Origin: Chloroflexota bacterium | GTDB lineage: Bacteria; Chloroflexota; Dehalococcoidia; GIF9; AB-539-J10 | Assembly (NCBI GenBank): GCA_015222255.1 | Contig: JADFUX010000082.1 | Coordinates: 1 to 13,209 of the forward strand | Direction of reading: 5' to 3' | Length of the DNA stretch: 13,209 nucleotides | In this document: positions 1-7,105 of the stretch, piece by piece | Position numbering within the stretch: position 1 is the stretch's first letter | Layout: the number at the start of each line of letters is the position of its first letter | Translations under genes and position numbers: made by a program | The notes under the pieces: model-generated | What the model was told of the DNA's origin: nothing | The model's input: the letters and a program-made list of their open reading frames with translations, nothing else | Databases searched by the model: none

Positions 1-77
1 CTTTCCCCTTTCAACCCTGTTGCAATGCCCTTTCTGCTCTCAGCCCGAGCTCTTCATTTGTCTACCGAGGCATCTAC

Positions 78-1745
78 TCAGTCAGCAAACACGGCCCCAG
101 TGCTAGCTGAGGTTACTTTGTCACTATACCTCTTAAGATAGCCAGCATTAATCTTTGGCTCAAAAGGAGGCAATGAATTCAATCGTTGCTCGATCTCCCC
201 TTGCTTTAGTCCTAGTTCCAACTTGCGATTTGGAATGTCTATTGTGATAATATCACCATCCGTTATCGCCGCTATAGGACCTCTCTCTGCTGCTTCAGGG
301 GAAACATGACCGATAGCTGCGCCTCTCGTAGCTCCGGAAAAGCGCCCATCGGTAATAAGGGCCACCTCCTTATCCATACCCATGCCACTGAGGAGCGAGG
401 TAGGTGTCAGCATCTCACGCATCCCAGGACCTCCCCTTGGCCCTTCATAGCGAATAACAATCACTTCTCCGAAATTGATTCCCTTATTCATTATAGCTGT
501 TGTGGCTGCCTCCTCGCTATCGAAGACCCTGGCTGGACCTTGATGAACCAACATCTCAGGGGCTACGGCAGCGCTTTTCACAACACTGCCTTCAGGTGCT
601 AGATTCCCAAATAAGATGCTGATGCCCCCGGTAGCGCTATAGGCTTGTAACAATGGTCGGATTACCTCGTTGTTCTTGACTGTAGACCCTTTTATCACTT
701 CGCCCAGTGGCTTTCCTAGTACAGTATTCGCCCCAAGCCTTAGCAATTGGGATATTTCTTGCATTATTGCTGGAACGCCACCCGCCAAATCCAAATCCTC
801 AATGTGATAATCGCTTGCCGGGCTTAATTTGCAAATATGGGGAATGGAATCGCTAATCTCATTTAGCCAGGATAAAGGATAGTCAACTCCCGCCTCATGA
901 GCTATTGCCGTAAGGTGCAACACCGAGTTGGTACTACCACCCAATGCCATATCCACAGCAAAAGCATTGTAAATGGAATCCGCAGTAATAACGTCTTCAG
1001 GCCGGATATTCTTGGCTAACACACCCATAACTTGCTGTCCAGCTTCGTAAGCTAGTTGAATTCGTCGTGCTTGCACCGCCGGTATCGTGCCATTGCCAGG
1101 CAAAGCCATACCCAGAGCTTCGGTGAGGCAATTCATGGTATTGGCAGTAAACATGCCACTACAACTGCCACAGCCGGGGCAAGCAACTTCCTCTAGCTCT
1201 TCCAATTCCGCTTCAGACATGTTCCCTGCAATAGTCTCGCCGACCGCTTGGAAAATCGAGCTGACGTCAACCAACCTTGGTTGATTGTTCTTGAAAAGCT
1301 TTCCCGCCATCATAGGACCACCGCTTACAAATACGCAAGGCAAGTTGAGCCTGGCCGCCGCCATTAGCATGCCGGGCACGACTTTGTCACAGTTAGGAAT
1401 GAAAACCAAACCGTCGAAAGCATGAGCCTCAGCCAGGATTTCCACTGAGTCAGCGATGAGTTCCCTGCTGGGCAGGCTATACTTCATTCCGGGGTGATTC
1501 ATGGCAATGCCGTCGCACACGATTATAGTGTTAACCTCGAAAGGCACTCCCCCTCCACTTCGAATCCCCTCCTTTACCGCGCGGGCTATGGTCTGCAAAT
1601 GGATATGTCCCGGAACAACTTCGCTAAAGCTATTAATGACCCCGATAAAGGGTTTGTCCCAGTCACCTGAGGAGCAACCTACAGCTCGCAATAGCGACCT
1701 ATGCGGTGCTCTCTCAATGCCCTTCTTCACGATATCGCTTTTCAC
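78..1745 (-). CDS. ilvD: Dihydroxy-acid dehydratase
   Basis: Dehydrates 2,3-dihydroxy-isovalerate and 2,3-dihydroxy-3-methylvalerate to the 2-keto acids, the third step of valine and isoleucine synthesis, in the cytosol. At 555 residues it is full length for the IlvD/Edd family. Visible motifs are [11 protein letters not shown] (77-87), the metal and cluster motif PNCDK (117-121), the cluster motif [12 protein letters not shown] (189-200) and, near the C-terminus, [10 protein letters not shown] with the catalytic serine. The position that is Cys in the oxygen-stable [2Fe-2S] class is Gly here (VVPGHIHL, 43-50), as in the E. coli enzyme, so an oxygen-sensitive cluster is inferred. The start is GTG at 1745, supported by AAGGGG six bases upstream. 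It is a lone gene; no other ilv or leu gene is in the window. The leader is only about 58 bases, too short for a T-box. Confidence 0.97.
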   Translation of the reverse strand: MKSDIVKKGIERAPHRSLLRAVGCSSGDWDKPFIGVINSFSEVVPGHIHLQTIARAVKEGIRSGGGVPFEVNTIIVCDGIAMNHPGMKYSLPSRELIADSVEILAEAHAFDGLVFIPNCDKVVPGMLMAAARLNLPCVFVSGGPMMAGKLFKNNQPRLVDVSSIFQAVGETIAGNMSEAELEELEEVACPGCGSCSGMFTANTMNCLTEALGMALPGNGTIPAVQARRIQLAYEAGQQVMGVLAKNIRPEDVITADSIYNAFAVDMALGGSTNSVLHLTAIAHEAGVDYPLSWLNEISDSIPHICKLSPASDYHIEDLDLAGGVPAIMQEISQLLRLGANTVLGKPLGEVIKGSTVKNNEVIRPLLQAYSATGGISILFGNLAPEGSVVKSAAVAPEMLVHQGPARVFDSEEAATTAIMNKGINFGEVIVIRYEGPRGGPGMREMLTPTSLLSGMGMDKEVALITDGRFSGATRGAAIGHVSPEAAERGPIAAITDGDIITIDIPNRKLELGLKQGEIEQRLNSLPPFEPKINAGYLKRYSDKVTSASTGAVFAD

Positions 1746-1809
1746 TATTATCCCCTTATTTGGAACAAAAGATTGTGCTCTCTAAAGCAGGAAGCAAAGT
1801 ATGCTGGCG

Positions 1810-1838
1810 AAGATAGCATAATACGTAACTAGTGTCAA
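1810..1838 (-). promoter_or_regulatory. ilvD promoter (sigma70-type)
   Basis: On the minus strand there is a perfect -35 TTGACA (1838-1833), a 17-base spacer and a -10 TATCTT (1815-1810) preceded by TGC, which makes an extended -10. The predicted transcript start is near 1803, giving a leader of roughly 58 bases before the ilvD GTG. This is sequence matching only. Confidence 0.65.
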
Positions 1839-1902
1839 TTTAACATTGTGCGGTGTGCAAGACGTACTGCAGAGTTTCTGAACCACGGGTACACTGAGTT
1901 CA

Positions 1903-1927
1903 TCAAGAGGACCTTAGGACCTCTTGA
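1903..1927. repeat. 25-base palindrome upstream of ilvD
   Basis: Arms TCAAGAGG (1903-1910) and CCTCTTGA (1920-1927) match perfectly, and the 9-base centre contains CCT/AGG, which pairs as well. It lies about 65 bases upstream of the ilvD -35 and has no T-run, so it is not a textbook terminator. It could be an operator for a dimeric regulator or an RNA hairpin at the 3' end of the rpiB transcript. Confidence 0.6.
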
Positions 1928-1945
1928 AATCGACGCTAGGAATCA

Positions 1946-1974
1946 GGCATAAGCAATCCCGTAATGCTTATGCC
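1946..1974. repeat. Perfect 10-bp inverted repeat, 9-base loop
   Basis: Arms GGCATAAGCA (1946-1955) and TGCTTATGCC (1965-1974) are exact reverse complements. No T-tract follows on either strand. It lies 18 bases from the palindrome at 1903-1927 and downstream of rpiB, so together they may form a non-canonical terminator or 3'-end stabiliser for the tsaC-rpiB transcript, or be DNA-binding sites. Confidence 0.65.
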
Positions 1975-2122
1975 CACTATCACTCGTTGTAGTAGCTGCG
2001 GTTCGATCCTCACCCCTTAGTGCTTTGCGTTTCGGTACTCATTTGATGGCAAAACGGACTCCGACGGACCTGAACGAAACAGCCTCAGAATTGAGACCTA
2101 CAGCAGCTGTACCCCAGCCATT

Positions 2123-2575
2123 TCAAGCTTGCTGAGGTCTTGCTTCCAGAGCCGCTATCTGATTTATTCTCGGAATATGCCTGCCGCCTTCGAAATCGGT
2201 GGAGAGATAGGTCTTAACGATTTCCAAGGCTGGCTCAACCTCGACGTCATCCCCTCCAAGGCACAAGATATTAGCATCGTTATGCTGACGAGCTCGCTGG
2301 GCCGTGAAAGTATCATGGCACAAAGCCGCCCTTACGCCTTTCACCTTATTGGCAGCTATGCTCATTCCTATTCCAGTGCTACATATCAAGATGCCCTGGT
2401 CGAAATCAGGTGAAGCTACTGCCTCCCCAACCTTCTGAGCGAGGTCGGGGTAATCTACTGAGTCTGTACCATAGCAGCCGAAGTCATGATAGCTGTGACC
2501 TAGTTCCTGCAGAAGCCCCATAATCACCTGCTTTAGCTCAAAGCCACGATGGTCACAGCCTAGGGCGATACGCAT
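2123..2575 (-). CDS. rpiB: Ribose 5-phosphate isomerase B
   Basis: Interconverts ribose 5-phosphate and ribulose 5-phosphate in the pentose phosphate pathway, supplying ribose for the PRPP used by the purine genes nearby. The RpiB/LacAB fold is clear: GCDHRG near the N-terminus, the active-site CSTGIGMS with catalytic Cys65, and HNDANIL with His98 and Asn99 (counted from the chosen start). An in-frame GTG at 2587 would add four residues. The ATG at 2575 is preferred because GGAG sits six bases before it and because the family begins MxIALGCDH. The product is 150 residues, the usual length. The gene overlaps the end of the upstream threonylcarbamoyl-AMP synthase gene by 16 bases, so the two are probably translationally coupled. 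It is distinct from the unrelated RpiA family; an allose isomerase role is possible for RpiB proteins but unlikely here. Confidence 0.95.
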   Translation of the reverse strand: MRIALGCDHRGFELKQVIMGLLQELGHSYHDFGCYGTDSVDYPDLAQKVGEAVASPDFDQGILICSTGIGMSIAANKVKGVRAALCHDTFTAQRARQHNDANILCLGGDDVEVEPALEIVKTYLSTDFEGGRHIPRINQIAALEARPQQA

Positions 2576-3180
2576 TCCGGGCTCCACAGTCTTTCAATTT
2601 CGTGGCGAGATATGATTCCCTGGCGCAAAATGTGAGGTACCGTGCCCGTTACATCCACTATAGTTGATTCGTTGCCACCGGGACACTTGCCACCGTCAAT
2701 GACAAAGTCAATTGTGTCTCCCAGTTGCTGATTAACCTCGTCAGCAGTCAAAGCGCTGTAGCTGCCACTGATATTAGCACTGGTGCCAACCAACGGGCTC
2801 TCGATACCCTGAATAAGCGCAAGGCAAATGGGGTGATCAGGGATGCGCACTGCCACGGTGCCGCCACTGGAAAGGTAAAGGGGCAAAGAATCTGATTTGG
2901 GCAGGACTAAAGTCAATGCTCCGGGCCAGAAACGCCTCGCTAAAGACAAGGCAATTCCCGATAGTGGTTTGGCTACGGCAGTTACTTGAGACATGTCGCT
3001 TAGGAGTAAAGGAAATGGTAAGTGCCTGGGGCGTCTCTTCACCTCGTAAATTCTCTCCACCGCTGCGAAATTGAAAGCGTCGCATCCCAGGCCGTAGACT
3101 GTATCAGTGGGAAACGCAATTATTCCACCTTTTTTGAGAATTTTCATCCCCTTCTCCACCTGCTGTTCCAAGCTGTTCAT
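2560..3180 (-). CDS. L-threonylcarbamoyladenylate synthase (TsaC/Sua5/YrdC)
   Basis: Makes threonylcarbamoyl-AMP from threonine, bicarbonate and ATP, the first step of the universal t6A37 modification of ANN-decoding tRNAs. The single YrdC domain has PTDTVYGLG (24-32), the KRRP nucleotide-binding stretch (48-51), GTSAN (132-136) and STIVD (172-176). At 206 residues it lacks the C-terminal Sua5 domain, so it is the short TsaC/YwlC-like form. The start is uncertain. ATG 3180 has no Shine-Dalgarno sequence and lies only about six bases from the predicted transcript start. ATG 3147 (residue 12) has GGAG six bases upstream but would cut into the first helix. The gene is first of a two-gene operon with rpiB. 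The same pairing occurs in other bacteria, to my knowledge. Confidence 0.93.
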   Translation of the reverse strand: MNSLEQQVEKGMKILKKGGIIAFPTDTVYGLGCDAFNFAAVERIYEVKRRPRHLPFPLLLSDMSQVTAVAKPLSGIALSLARRFWPGALTLVLPKSDSLPLYLSSGGTVAVRIPDHPICLALIQGIESPLVGTSANISGSYSALTADEVNQQLGDTIDFVIDGGKCPGGNESTIVDVTGTVPHILRQGIISRHEIERLWSPECVSP

Positions 3181-3184
3181 TTTC

Positions 3185-3213
3185 TTGACGCTAGTATAGC
3201 ATGGTGATAAGCT
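3185..3213 (+). promoter_or_regulatory. Possible guaA/purine operon promoter
   Basis: TTGACG (3185-3190), 17 bases, then TAAGCT (3208-3213) preceded by TGA, giving an extended -10 with a weak core. The predicted start near 3220 leaves about 22 bases before ATG 3242. It overlaps the divergent -10 element. No PurR-like operator is seen. Confidence 0.35.
3193..3201 (-). promoter_or_regulatory. Extended -10 promoter of the tsaC-rpiB operon
   Basis: On the minus strand TGCTATACT is a near-consensus extended -10 element (TGnTATAAT, one mismatch). No good -35 is seen at 16-18 bases, which is usual for extended -10 promoters. The predicted start is near 3186. It lies within the presumed guaA promoter on the other strand. 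Confidence 0.5.
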
Positions 3214-3241
3214 ACATTTGCACCGCTACCATAACTCTAAA

Positions 3242-4909
3242 ATGGAAAACAAGTCACAAAGCCGCCGGATTTCTGCCAGCGATGACGTGGAAGTCTCTAC
3301 CTATTTGGAAATCGCCAAAGAACTGCGTGGCGAGCAACTTGCACTTGAGCCTAAGATACCTCCTAGCAAACGTGAGACTGTAGTGGTCATTGATTTTGGC
3401 TCCCAGTACAGCATGCTTATTGCTCGACGGGTACGAGAATGCCATGTTTACTGTGAGCTCGTGCCCTACGATGCCCCCTGGGAGAGAATAGCTTCTCTTA
3501 ACCTCAAGGGCTTTATCCTATCGGGAGGTCCAGCCAGCGTCTATAACACCGGAGCACCTTTGGCTCCAGCCTATGCTTATGAGAGTCGCTTGCCTATTCT
3601 GGGTATTTGTTACGGAATTCAAGTTATTGCTCATCAGCTAGGGGGTATGGTAGCTTCAGGGGCAAAGCATGAGTACGGTCATGCGGTCTTGCACATAAGC
3701 GATGAGGATTGCCCGCTTTTCGCCGGTCTTCCTTCCTCTTTTCCTGTGTGGATGAGCCACGGTGACGAAATATTAGAAGTGCCTCCTGGCTTCAAAGCTC
3801 TGGCTTATACCGGAAACTCTCCCTTCGCTGTCATAGGGAATGACACCAATATCTTTGGGCTCCAGTTTCACCCTGAAGTTGCCCACACTCCGCAAGGGAA
3901 AAACATCTTCCAGAATTTTCTTTCTGGAATCTGCGGCTGCCGTGGGGATTGGACACCAGCCAATTTCGTAGCTGAAGCTGTGGACAAGATGCAAAGACAA
4001 GTAGGCAATGGCAGGGTTATCTGCGCCCTTTCCGGCGGGGTTGATTCAGCGGTGACCGCTACCATTGTTCACCGTGCTATTGGCAATAACTTGACCTGCT
4101 TGTTCATAAATAATGGTTTGTTGCGCCGTGAGGAACCGGAGAGAGTGCTTAGCACCTTTGAGCGTAATCTGAAAATGGACGTGGCTTATGTAGATGCCAG
4201 CGAGAGATTCTTGGAACGCCTACATGGGGTAACCGATCCTGAGATGAAGCGGCAGATTGTTGGTGAAGAATTCATCCGCGTTTTTGAGGAGGAGGCAGCT
4301 AAGTTGGGCGAAGTCAATTTCCTGGCTCAAGGCACGCTCTACCCCGATGTAATTGAAAGCAGCACCACTACTGAAACGAAAGCCTCCGCCAAGATAAAGA
4401 GCCACCACAATGTTGGCGGCTTACCAGCCAAAATGAAGTTCACCCTTATTGAGCCCTTGCGCTATTTGTTTAAAGACGAAATCCGAGCGGTAGGGCTAGC
4501 GCTTGGCTTGCCTGAAGATATGATCTGGCGGCAGCCATTCCCAGGGCCAGGACTAGCCATCCGCATAATCGGTGAAGTAACCAAGGAAAAGCTGGAAATA
4601 CTCCGCGCCGCGGACTGGATTGTCATGAACGAGATTAAGAAGGCAGCGCTCTACCGCCAACTATGGCAAAGCTTTGCTGTGCTTACCGATGTCAAGAGTG
4701 TGGGCGTCATGGGCGACTACAGGACTTACGGCTACCTGGTAGCAATCAGGGCGATAAATAGCGAAGACGCCATGACTGCTGATTGGTCGAGGTTACCTTA
4801 TGACCTCTTAGCTAGGATGTCTGACCGCATAGTCAATGAGGTACCCAACGTCAACAGGGTGGTTTACGATATTACTAGTAAACCACCGGCGACTATAGAG
4901 TGGGAATAA
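3242..4909 (+). CDS. guaA: GMP synthase (glutamine-hydrolysing)
   Basis: Aminates XMP to GMP using glutamine and ATP. Counted from ATG 3242 (555 residues) the order is: class I glutamine amidotransferase with nucleophile Cys123 in GICYG and partners His210 and Glu212 in FHPEV; ATP pyrophosphatase with P-loop SGGVDS (264-269) and [11 protein letters not shown]-terminal dimerisation domain ending PPATIEWE. All domains are complete. About 45 residues precede the DFGSQYS start of the amidotransferase, where most GuaA proteins have fewer than ten; they are hydrophilic and predicted partly helical. An in-frame TTG at 3218 is also possible. Neither start has a Shine-Dalgarno sequence, and GTG 3287 is a third candidate. 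It is the first gene of the plus-strand purine operon, 17 bases before the ferritin-like gene. Confidence 0.96.
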   Translation: MENKSQSRRISASDDVEVSTYLEIAKELRGEQLALEPKIPPSKRETVVVIDFGSQYSMLIARRVRECHVYCELVPYDAPWERIASLNLKGFILSGGPASVYNTGAPLAPAYAYESRLPILGICYGIQVIAHQLGGMVASGAKHEYGHAVLHISDEDCPLFAGLPSSFPVWMSHGDEILEVPPGFKALAYTGNSPFAVIGNDTNIFGLQFHPEVAHTPQGKNIFQNFLSGICGCRGDWTPANFVAEAVDKMQRQVGNGRVICALSGGVDSAVTATIVHRAIGNNLTCLFINNGLLRREEPERVLSTFERNLKMDVAYVDASERFLERLHGVTDPEMKRQIVGEEFIRVFEEEAAKLGEVNFLAQGTLYPDVIESSTTTETKASAKIKSHHNVGGLPAKMKFTLIEPLRYLFKDEIRAVGLALGLPEDMIWRQPFPGPGLAIRIIGEVTKEKLEILRAADWIVMNEIKKAALYRQLWQSFAVLTDVKSVGVMGDYRTYGYLVAIRAINSEDAMTADWSRLPYDLLARMSDRIVNEVPNVNRVVYDITSKPPATIEWE

Positions 4910-4926
4910 ACGAGGGAGAGGCGAAG

Positions 4927-5202
4927 ATGGATTATCGTTATGAGGATTACCCTTTCGGAGAGGGCAGTTATGAACAGCAAGATGTGAAGGCCGACTTGGA
5001 AATGATACGCGAGGACCTAATAGACGAACTGCAAGCCATAAACCAATATGAGCAGCACATAGAGAGCTTGGAAAGCGAAGAAGCTGTGGCCACATTAGAA
5101 CATATCCTTGAGCAGGAGAAGGAGCATGTTGCGGAATTGCTGAGGTTGATCCACGCGCTCGATCCCGTGCAAGCTGAGAAGTTGAACAGGCAGATTCTGT
5201 AG
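4927..5202 (+). CDS. Small encapsulated-ferritin-like protein (EncFtn family)
   Basis: A 91-residue, mostly helical acidic protein. Two helices carry Glu34 in DELQAINQYEQH and the pair Glu64/His67 in EKEH. The 30-residue spacing between Glu34 and Glu64 and the ExxH step match, from memory, the ferroxidase ligands of Rhodospirillum rubrum EncFtn (Glu32, Glu62, His65), and Tyr41 matches its active-site Tyr. It also resembles the ferritin-like domain fused to the N-terminus of Pyrococcus and Thermotoga-type encapsulins, including the LDPxQ stretch. Such half-ferritins dimerise to make a di-iron centre that oxidises Fe(II). No C-terminal encapsulin-targeting tail is seen (it ends NRQIL) and no encapsulin gene is in the window. 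ATG 4927 is chosen over GTG 4900 because GGGAGAGG lies just upstream. It follows guaA by 17 bases, so it is cotranscribed. A function in purine metabolism is not evident. Confidence 0.75.
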   Translation: MDYRYEDYPFGEGSYEQQDVKADLEMIREDLIDELQAINQYEQHIESLESEEAVATLEHILEQEKEHVAELLRLIHALDPVQAEKLNRQIL

Positions 5203-5217
5203 GATGGTGGTGAGAAG

Positions 5218-5230
5218 CTTGCATTGCAAG
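5218..5230. repeat. Short palindrome after the ferritin-like gene
   Basis: CTTGCA and TGCAAG flank a single base. It begins 16 bases after the stop codon. It lacks a T-run and the loop is too small for an RNA hairpin with all pairs formed. Function unknown. Confidence 0.35.
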
Positions 5231-5282
5231 GCGGAAAACAAGGGGAGATAAGAAGAAGGAAGTGCCCAAGTCAATGCAAAAA

Positions 5283-5307
5283 GCTAAAGAAAGGCCAGGA
5301 CTTTAGC
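5283..5307 (+). repeat. Hairpin upstream of purD
   Basis: GCTAAAG (5283-5289) and CTTTAGC (5301-5307) are exact reverse complements around an 11-base purine-rich loop. It lies in the only long spacer (177 bases) of the purine operon, 73 bases before the purD start. No T-tract follows, so termination is unlikely; mRNA processing or a binding site is possible. No good internal promoter for purD is seen in the spacer. Confidence 0.45.
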
Positions 5308-5379
5308 AATGGGTAGGGAATAGGAGTGCAGGATTGGTCAAAATCTCGCCATCGTGGGGTCGAAAGGGAGCAATAATCA

Positions 5380-6645
5380 TTGAAGATACTGGTTATTGGT
5401 GCTGGGGCCAGGGAGCATACCTTAGCATGGAAGTTGCTCCAAAGTCCCAAGGTTGACAGAGTTTTCGTTGCTCCGGGGAACGCCGGCACAGCGTTCATAG
5501 CTGAGAATCTAGACATCCATCCCACAGACCTGGAAGTGCTTGGCAAAGCCGCCAAGGATAACGGTATTGATTTGGTTGTTGTTGGCCCTGAACTGCCACT
5601 GGCTTTAGGCATAGTAGACTATTTTGATAGCTTAGGTATTGCCGCGTTCGGCCCCACAAAAGCAGCTACCCAGATAGAATCGAGCAAGGTTTTTGCCAGG
5701 AACTTGATGGAGAAATATGGCATTCCTTCTCCCAAAGGAGTTGTCTTTGCCTCTTACCCTGAGGCTGCCAGATATCTTGAAGGACAGCACCCACCTATCG
5801 TAGTCAAGGCAGATGGGTTAGCTGGTGGCAAGGGAGCGATCATAGCTGGCTCCATGCAGGAGGCCAGGAAGGCTCTTAGCGACATCATGGAAGCGAGAAT
5901 ATTCGGCTCTGCTGGCGATAAGGTAATAATTGATGAATATGTTACTGGTCAAGAGGTAAGCCTCATAGCTTTCACTGATGGCAAGACGATATCACCTATG
6001 GTTCCAGCCTGCGACTACAAGAAAATCTGGGATAACGAGCAAGGGCCTAATACAGGTGGCATGGGAAGCTATGCTCCCCCAGGATTTTTCCCTGCCCCGC
6101 TAGTGGAAAAGGTCAGCGCTACCATCTTACTGCCAGCAATAAAGGCGATGGCCAACGAAGGAATGCCGTACAAAGGAGTGCTTTATGCTGGGTTGATGGT
6201 TACTGATAAGGAGCCACTTGCACTAGAGTTCAATGCTCGCTTTGGTGATCCTGAGACCCAAGTTATCTTGCCCCTTCTCAAAACCGACCTGGTAGATATC
6301 CTCTTGGCAGTAGTTCAAGGCAATCTCAACCAGGTGGAAGCGGAATGGAGCACTGATGCCTGTGTGGGAGTGGTCATGGCTTCAGCAGGTTACCCTGGAA
6401 TCCATAAAACGGGTTTCCCCATAAAAGGTTTGGACGAGGTTGACGAGGATTTGCTGATTTTCCATGCTGGAACTAGGCTGGGAGATGATGGGGAAATCTA
6501 TACTGACGGTGGGCGAGTGCTCACGGTCGTAGCAAGCGGCAGAGACCTAGCTGAAGCTCGGGAGAAAGTCTACCGCCAGTTACCCAGCATTCATTTTGAG
6601 GGCTGCCATTACAGAACGGATATTGCCCTCAGGGAGATAAGTTGA
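5380..6645 (+). CDS. purD: Phosphoribosylamine-glycine ligase (GAR synthetase)
   Basis: Joins phosphoribosylamine and glycine using ATP, the second step of IMP synthesis. At 421 residues it is a full-length ATP-grasp enzyme: N-terminal GAGAREHTLAWKL (7-19), VKADGLAGGKG (142-152), the GGMGSYAPP loop (226-234) and the PurD signature LEFNARFGDPETQ (282-294). The usual GGREHA motif reads GAREHT here. The start is TTG at 5380: AAAGGGAG lies nine bases upstream and an in-frame TAA is only three codons back, so no ATG or GTG start is available at this end. It stops with a TGA that abuts the purE ATG directly. The 177-base gap before it suggests extra control or a processing site between the guaA part and the pur part of the operon. 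Confidence 0.97.
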   Translation: MKILVIGAGAREHTLAWKLLQSPKVDRVFVAPGNAGTAFIAENLDIHPTDLEVLGKAAKDNGIDLVVVGPELPLALGIVDYFDSLGIAAFGPTKAATQIESSKVFARNLMEKYGIPSPKGVVFASYPEAARYLEGQHPPIVVKADGLAGGKGAIIAGSMQEARKALSDIMEARIFGSAGDKVIIDEYVTGQEVSLIAFTDGKTISPMVPACDYKKIWDNEQGPNTGGMGSYAPPGFFPAPLVEKVSATILLPAIKAMANEGMPYKGVLYAGLMVTDKEPLALEFNARFGDPETQVILPLLKTDLVDILLAVVQGNLNQVEAEWSTDACVGVVMASAGYPGIHKTGFPIKGLDEVDEDLLIFHAGTRLGDDGEIYTDGGRVLTVVASGRDLAEAREKVYRQLPSIHFEGCHYRTDIALREIS

Positions 6646-7104
6646 ATGGCACTTGTGGGTGTGGTCATAGGGAGCAAGTCGGATGCCAACATGATACAGC
6701 CAGCATTGGATATGCTGCAGCAACTGGGCATTGCTTACGAGTTGTCCGTTATCTCAGGCCATAGAAATCCAGAAACGCTGAGGGAATATGGCTTGAAAGC
6801 GGAAGGGCGAGGGTTCGAGGTTATCATTGCCGCCGCTGGTGGCGCGGCCCATCTCCCTGGGATTATGGCTAGCTGGACGACGCTACCTGTAATTGGTATC
6901 CCTCTACCTTCTAGTGAATTGGATGGTATAGATGCCCTGCTTTCTATAGCCCAGATGCCTGCAGGAGTTCCAGTAGCCTGCGTCGGCATCGGCACAAGCG
7001 GGGCAAAAAACGCCGCCTTGCTTGCCGCCCAGATTTTGGGCACTAAACATGGGGAAATAGCGGAAGCCTATCGCAAATACAAGACCAAATTGGCTGAGGG
7101 ATAA
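6646..7104 (+). CDS. purE: N5-carboxyaminoimidazole ribonucleotide mutase
   Basis: Catalyses the carboxylation step giving CAIR in IMP synthesis. 152 residues, the normal size of a stand-alone PurE. GSKSD (9-13), the AAHLPG loop (67-72) and LLSIAQMP (98-105) place it in class I, which isomerises N5-CAIR made by PurK. The class II (direct AIR carboxylase) loop sequence is absent. Unusual changes: the catalytic-His motif SAHRTP reads SGHRNP (37-42, His39 kept), and the GAGGAAH stretch reads AAAGGAAH. purK is not in the window. It starts on the ATG directly after the purD stop with GGGAG ten bases upstream inside purD. One base separates its stop from purB, so purD, purE and purB are tightly coupled. 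Confidence 0.96.
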   Translation: MALVGVVIGSKSDANMIQPALDMLQQLGIAYELSVISGHRNPETLREYGLKAEGRGFEVIIAAAGGAAHLPGIMASWTTLPVIGIPLPSSELDGIDALLSIAQMPAGVPVACVGIGTSGAKNAALLAAQILGTKHGEIAEAYRKYKTKLAEG

Positions 7105-7105
7105 G

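Larger units (their letters stand above)
1746..2122. other. 377-base spacer between rpiB and ilvD
   Basis: No credible reading frame or RNA gene is seen on either strand. The spacer holds the ilvD promoter, a 25-base palindrome and a second, longer inverted repeat, which are listed separately. The stretch 1980-2122 shows no structure I can name. A T-loop-like GGTTCGATCC near 2000 has no matching stem, so it is not a tRNA. Confidence 0.6.

Noticed and set aside
1746..1809. Possible T-box or leader-peptide attenuator before ilvD
   Set aside because: The predicted leader is about 58 bases, with no T-box sequence, terminator hairpin or run of branched-chain amino acid codons.
1990..2020. T-loop-like GGTTCGATCC suggesting a tRNA remnant
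   Set aside because: The flanking bases do not pair as a T-stem, and no acceptor, anticodon or D arm is found nearby on either strand.
4808..5269. 153-codon open frame on the minus strand
   Set aside because: It lies opposite the 3' end of guaA and the ferritin-like gene, both clearly coding, and its translation is low-complexity and unlike any protein.
5203..5379. Small plus-strand frames (15 codons or fewer) in the spacer before purD
   Set aside because: Too short, with no consistent ribosome site or recognisable product.
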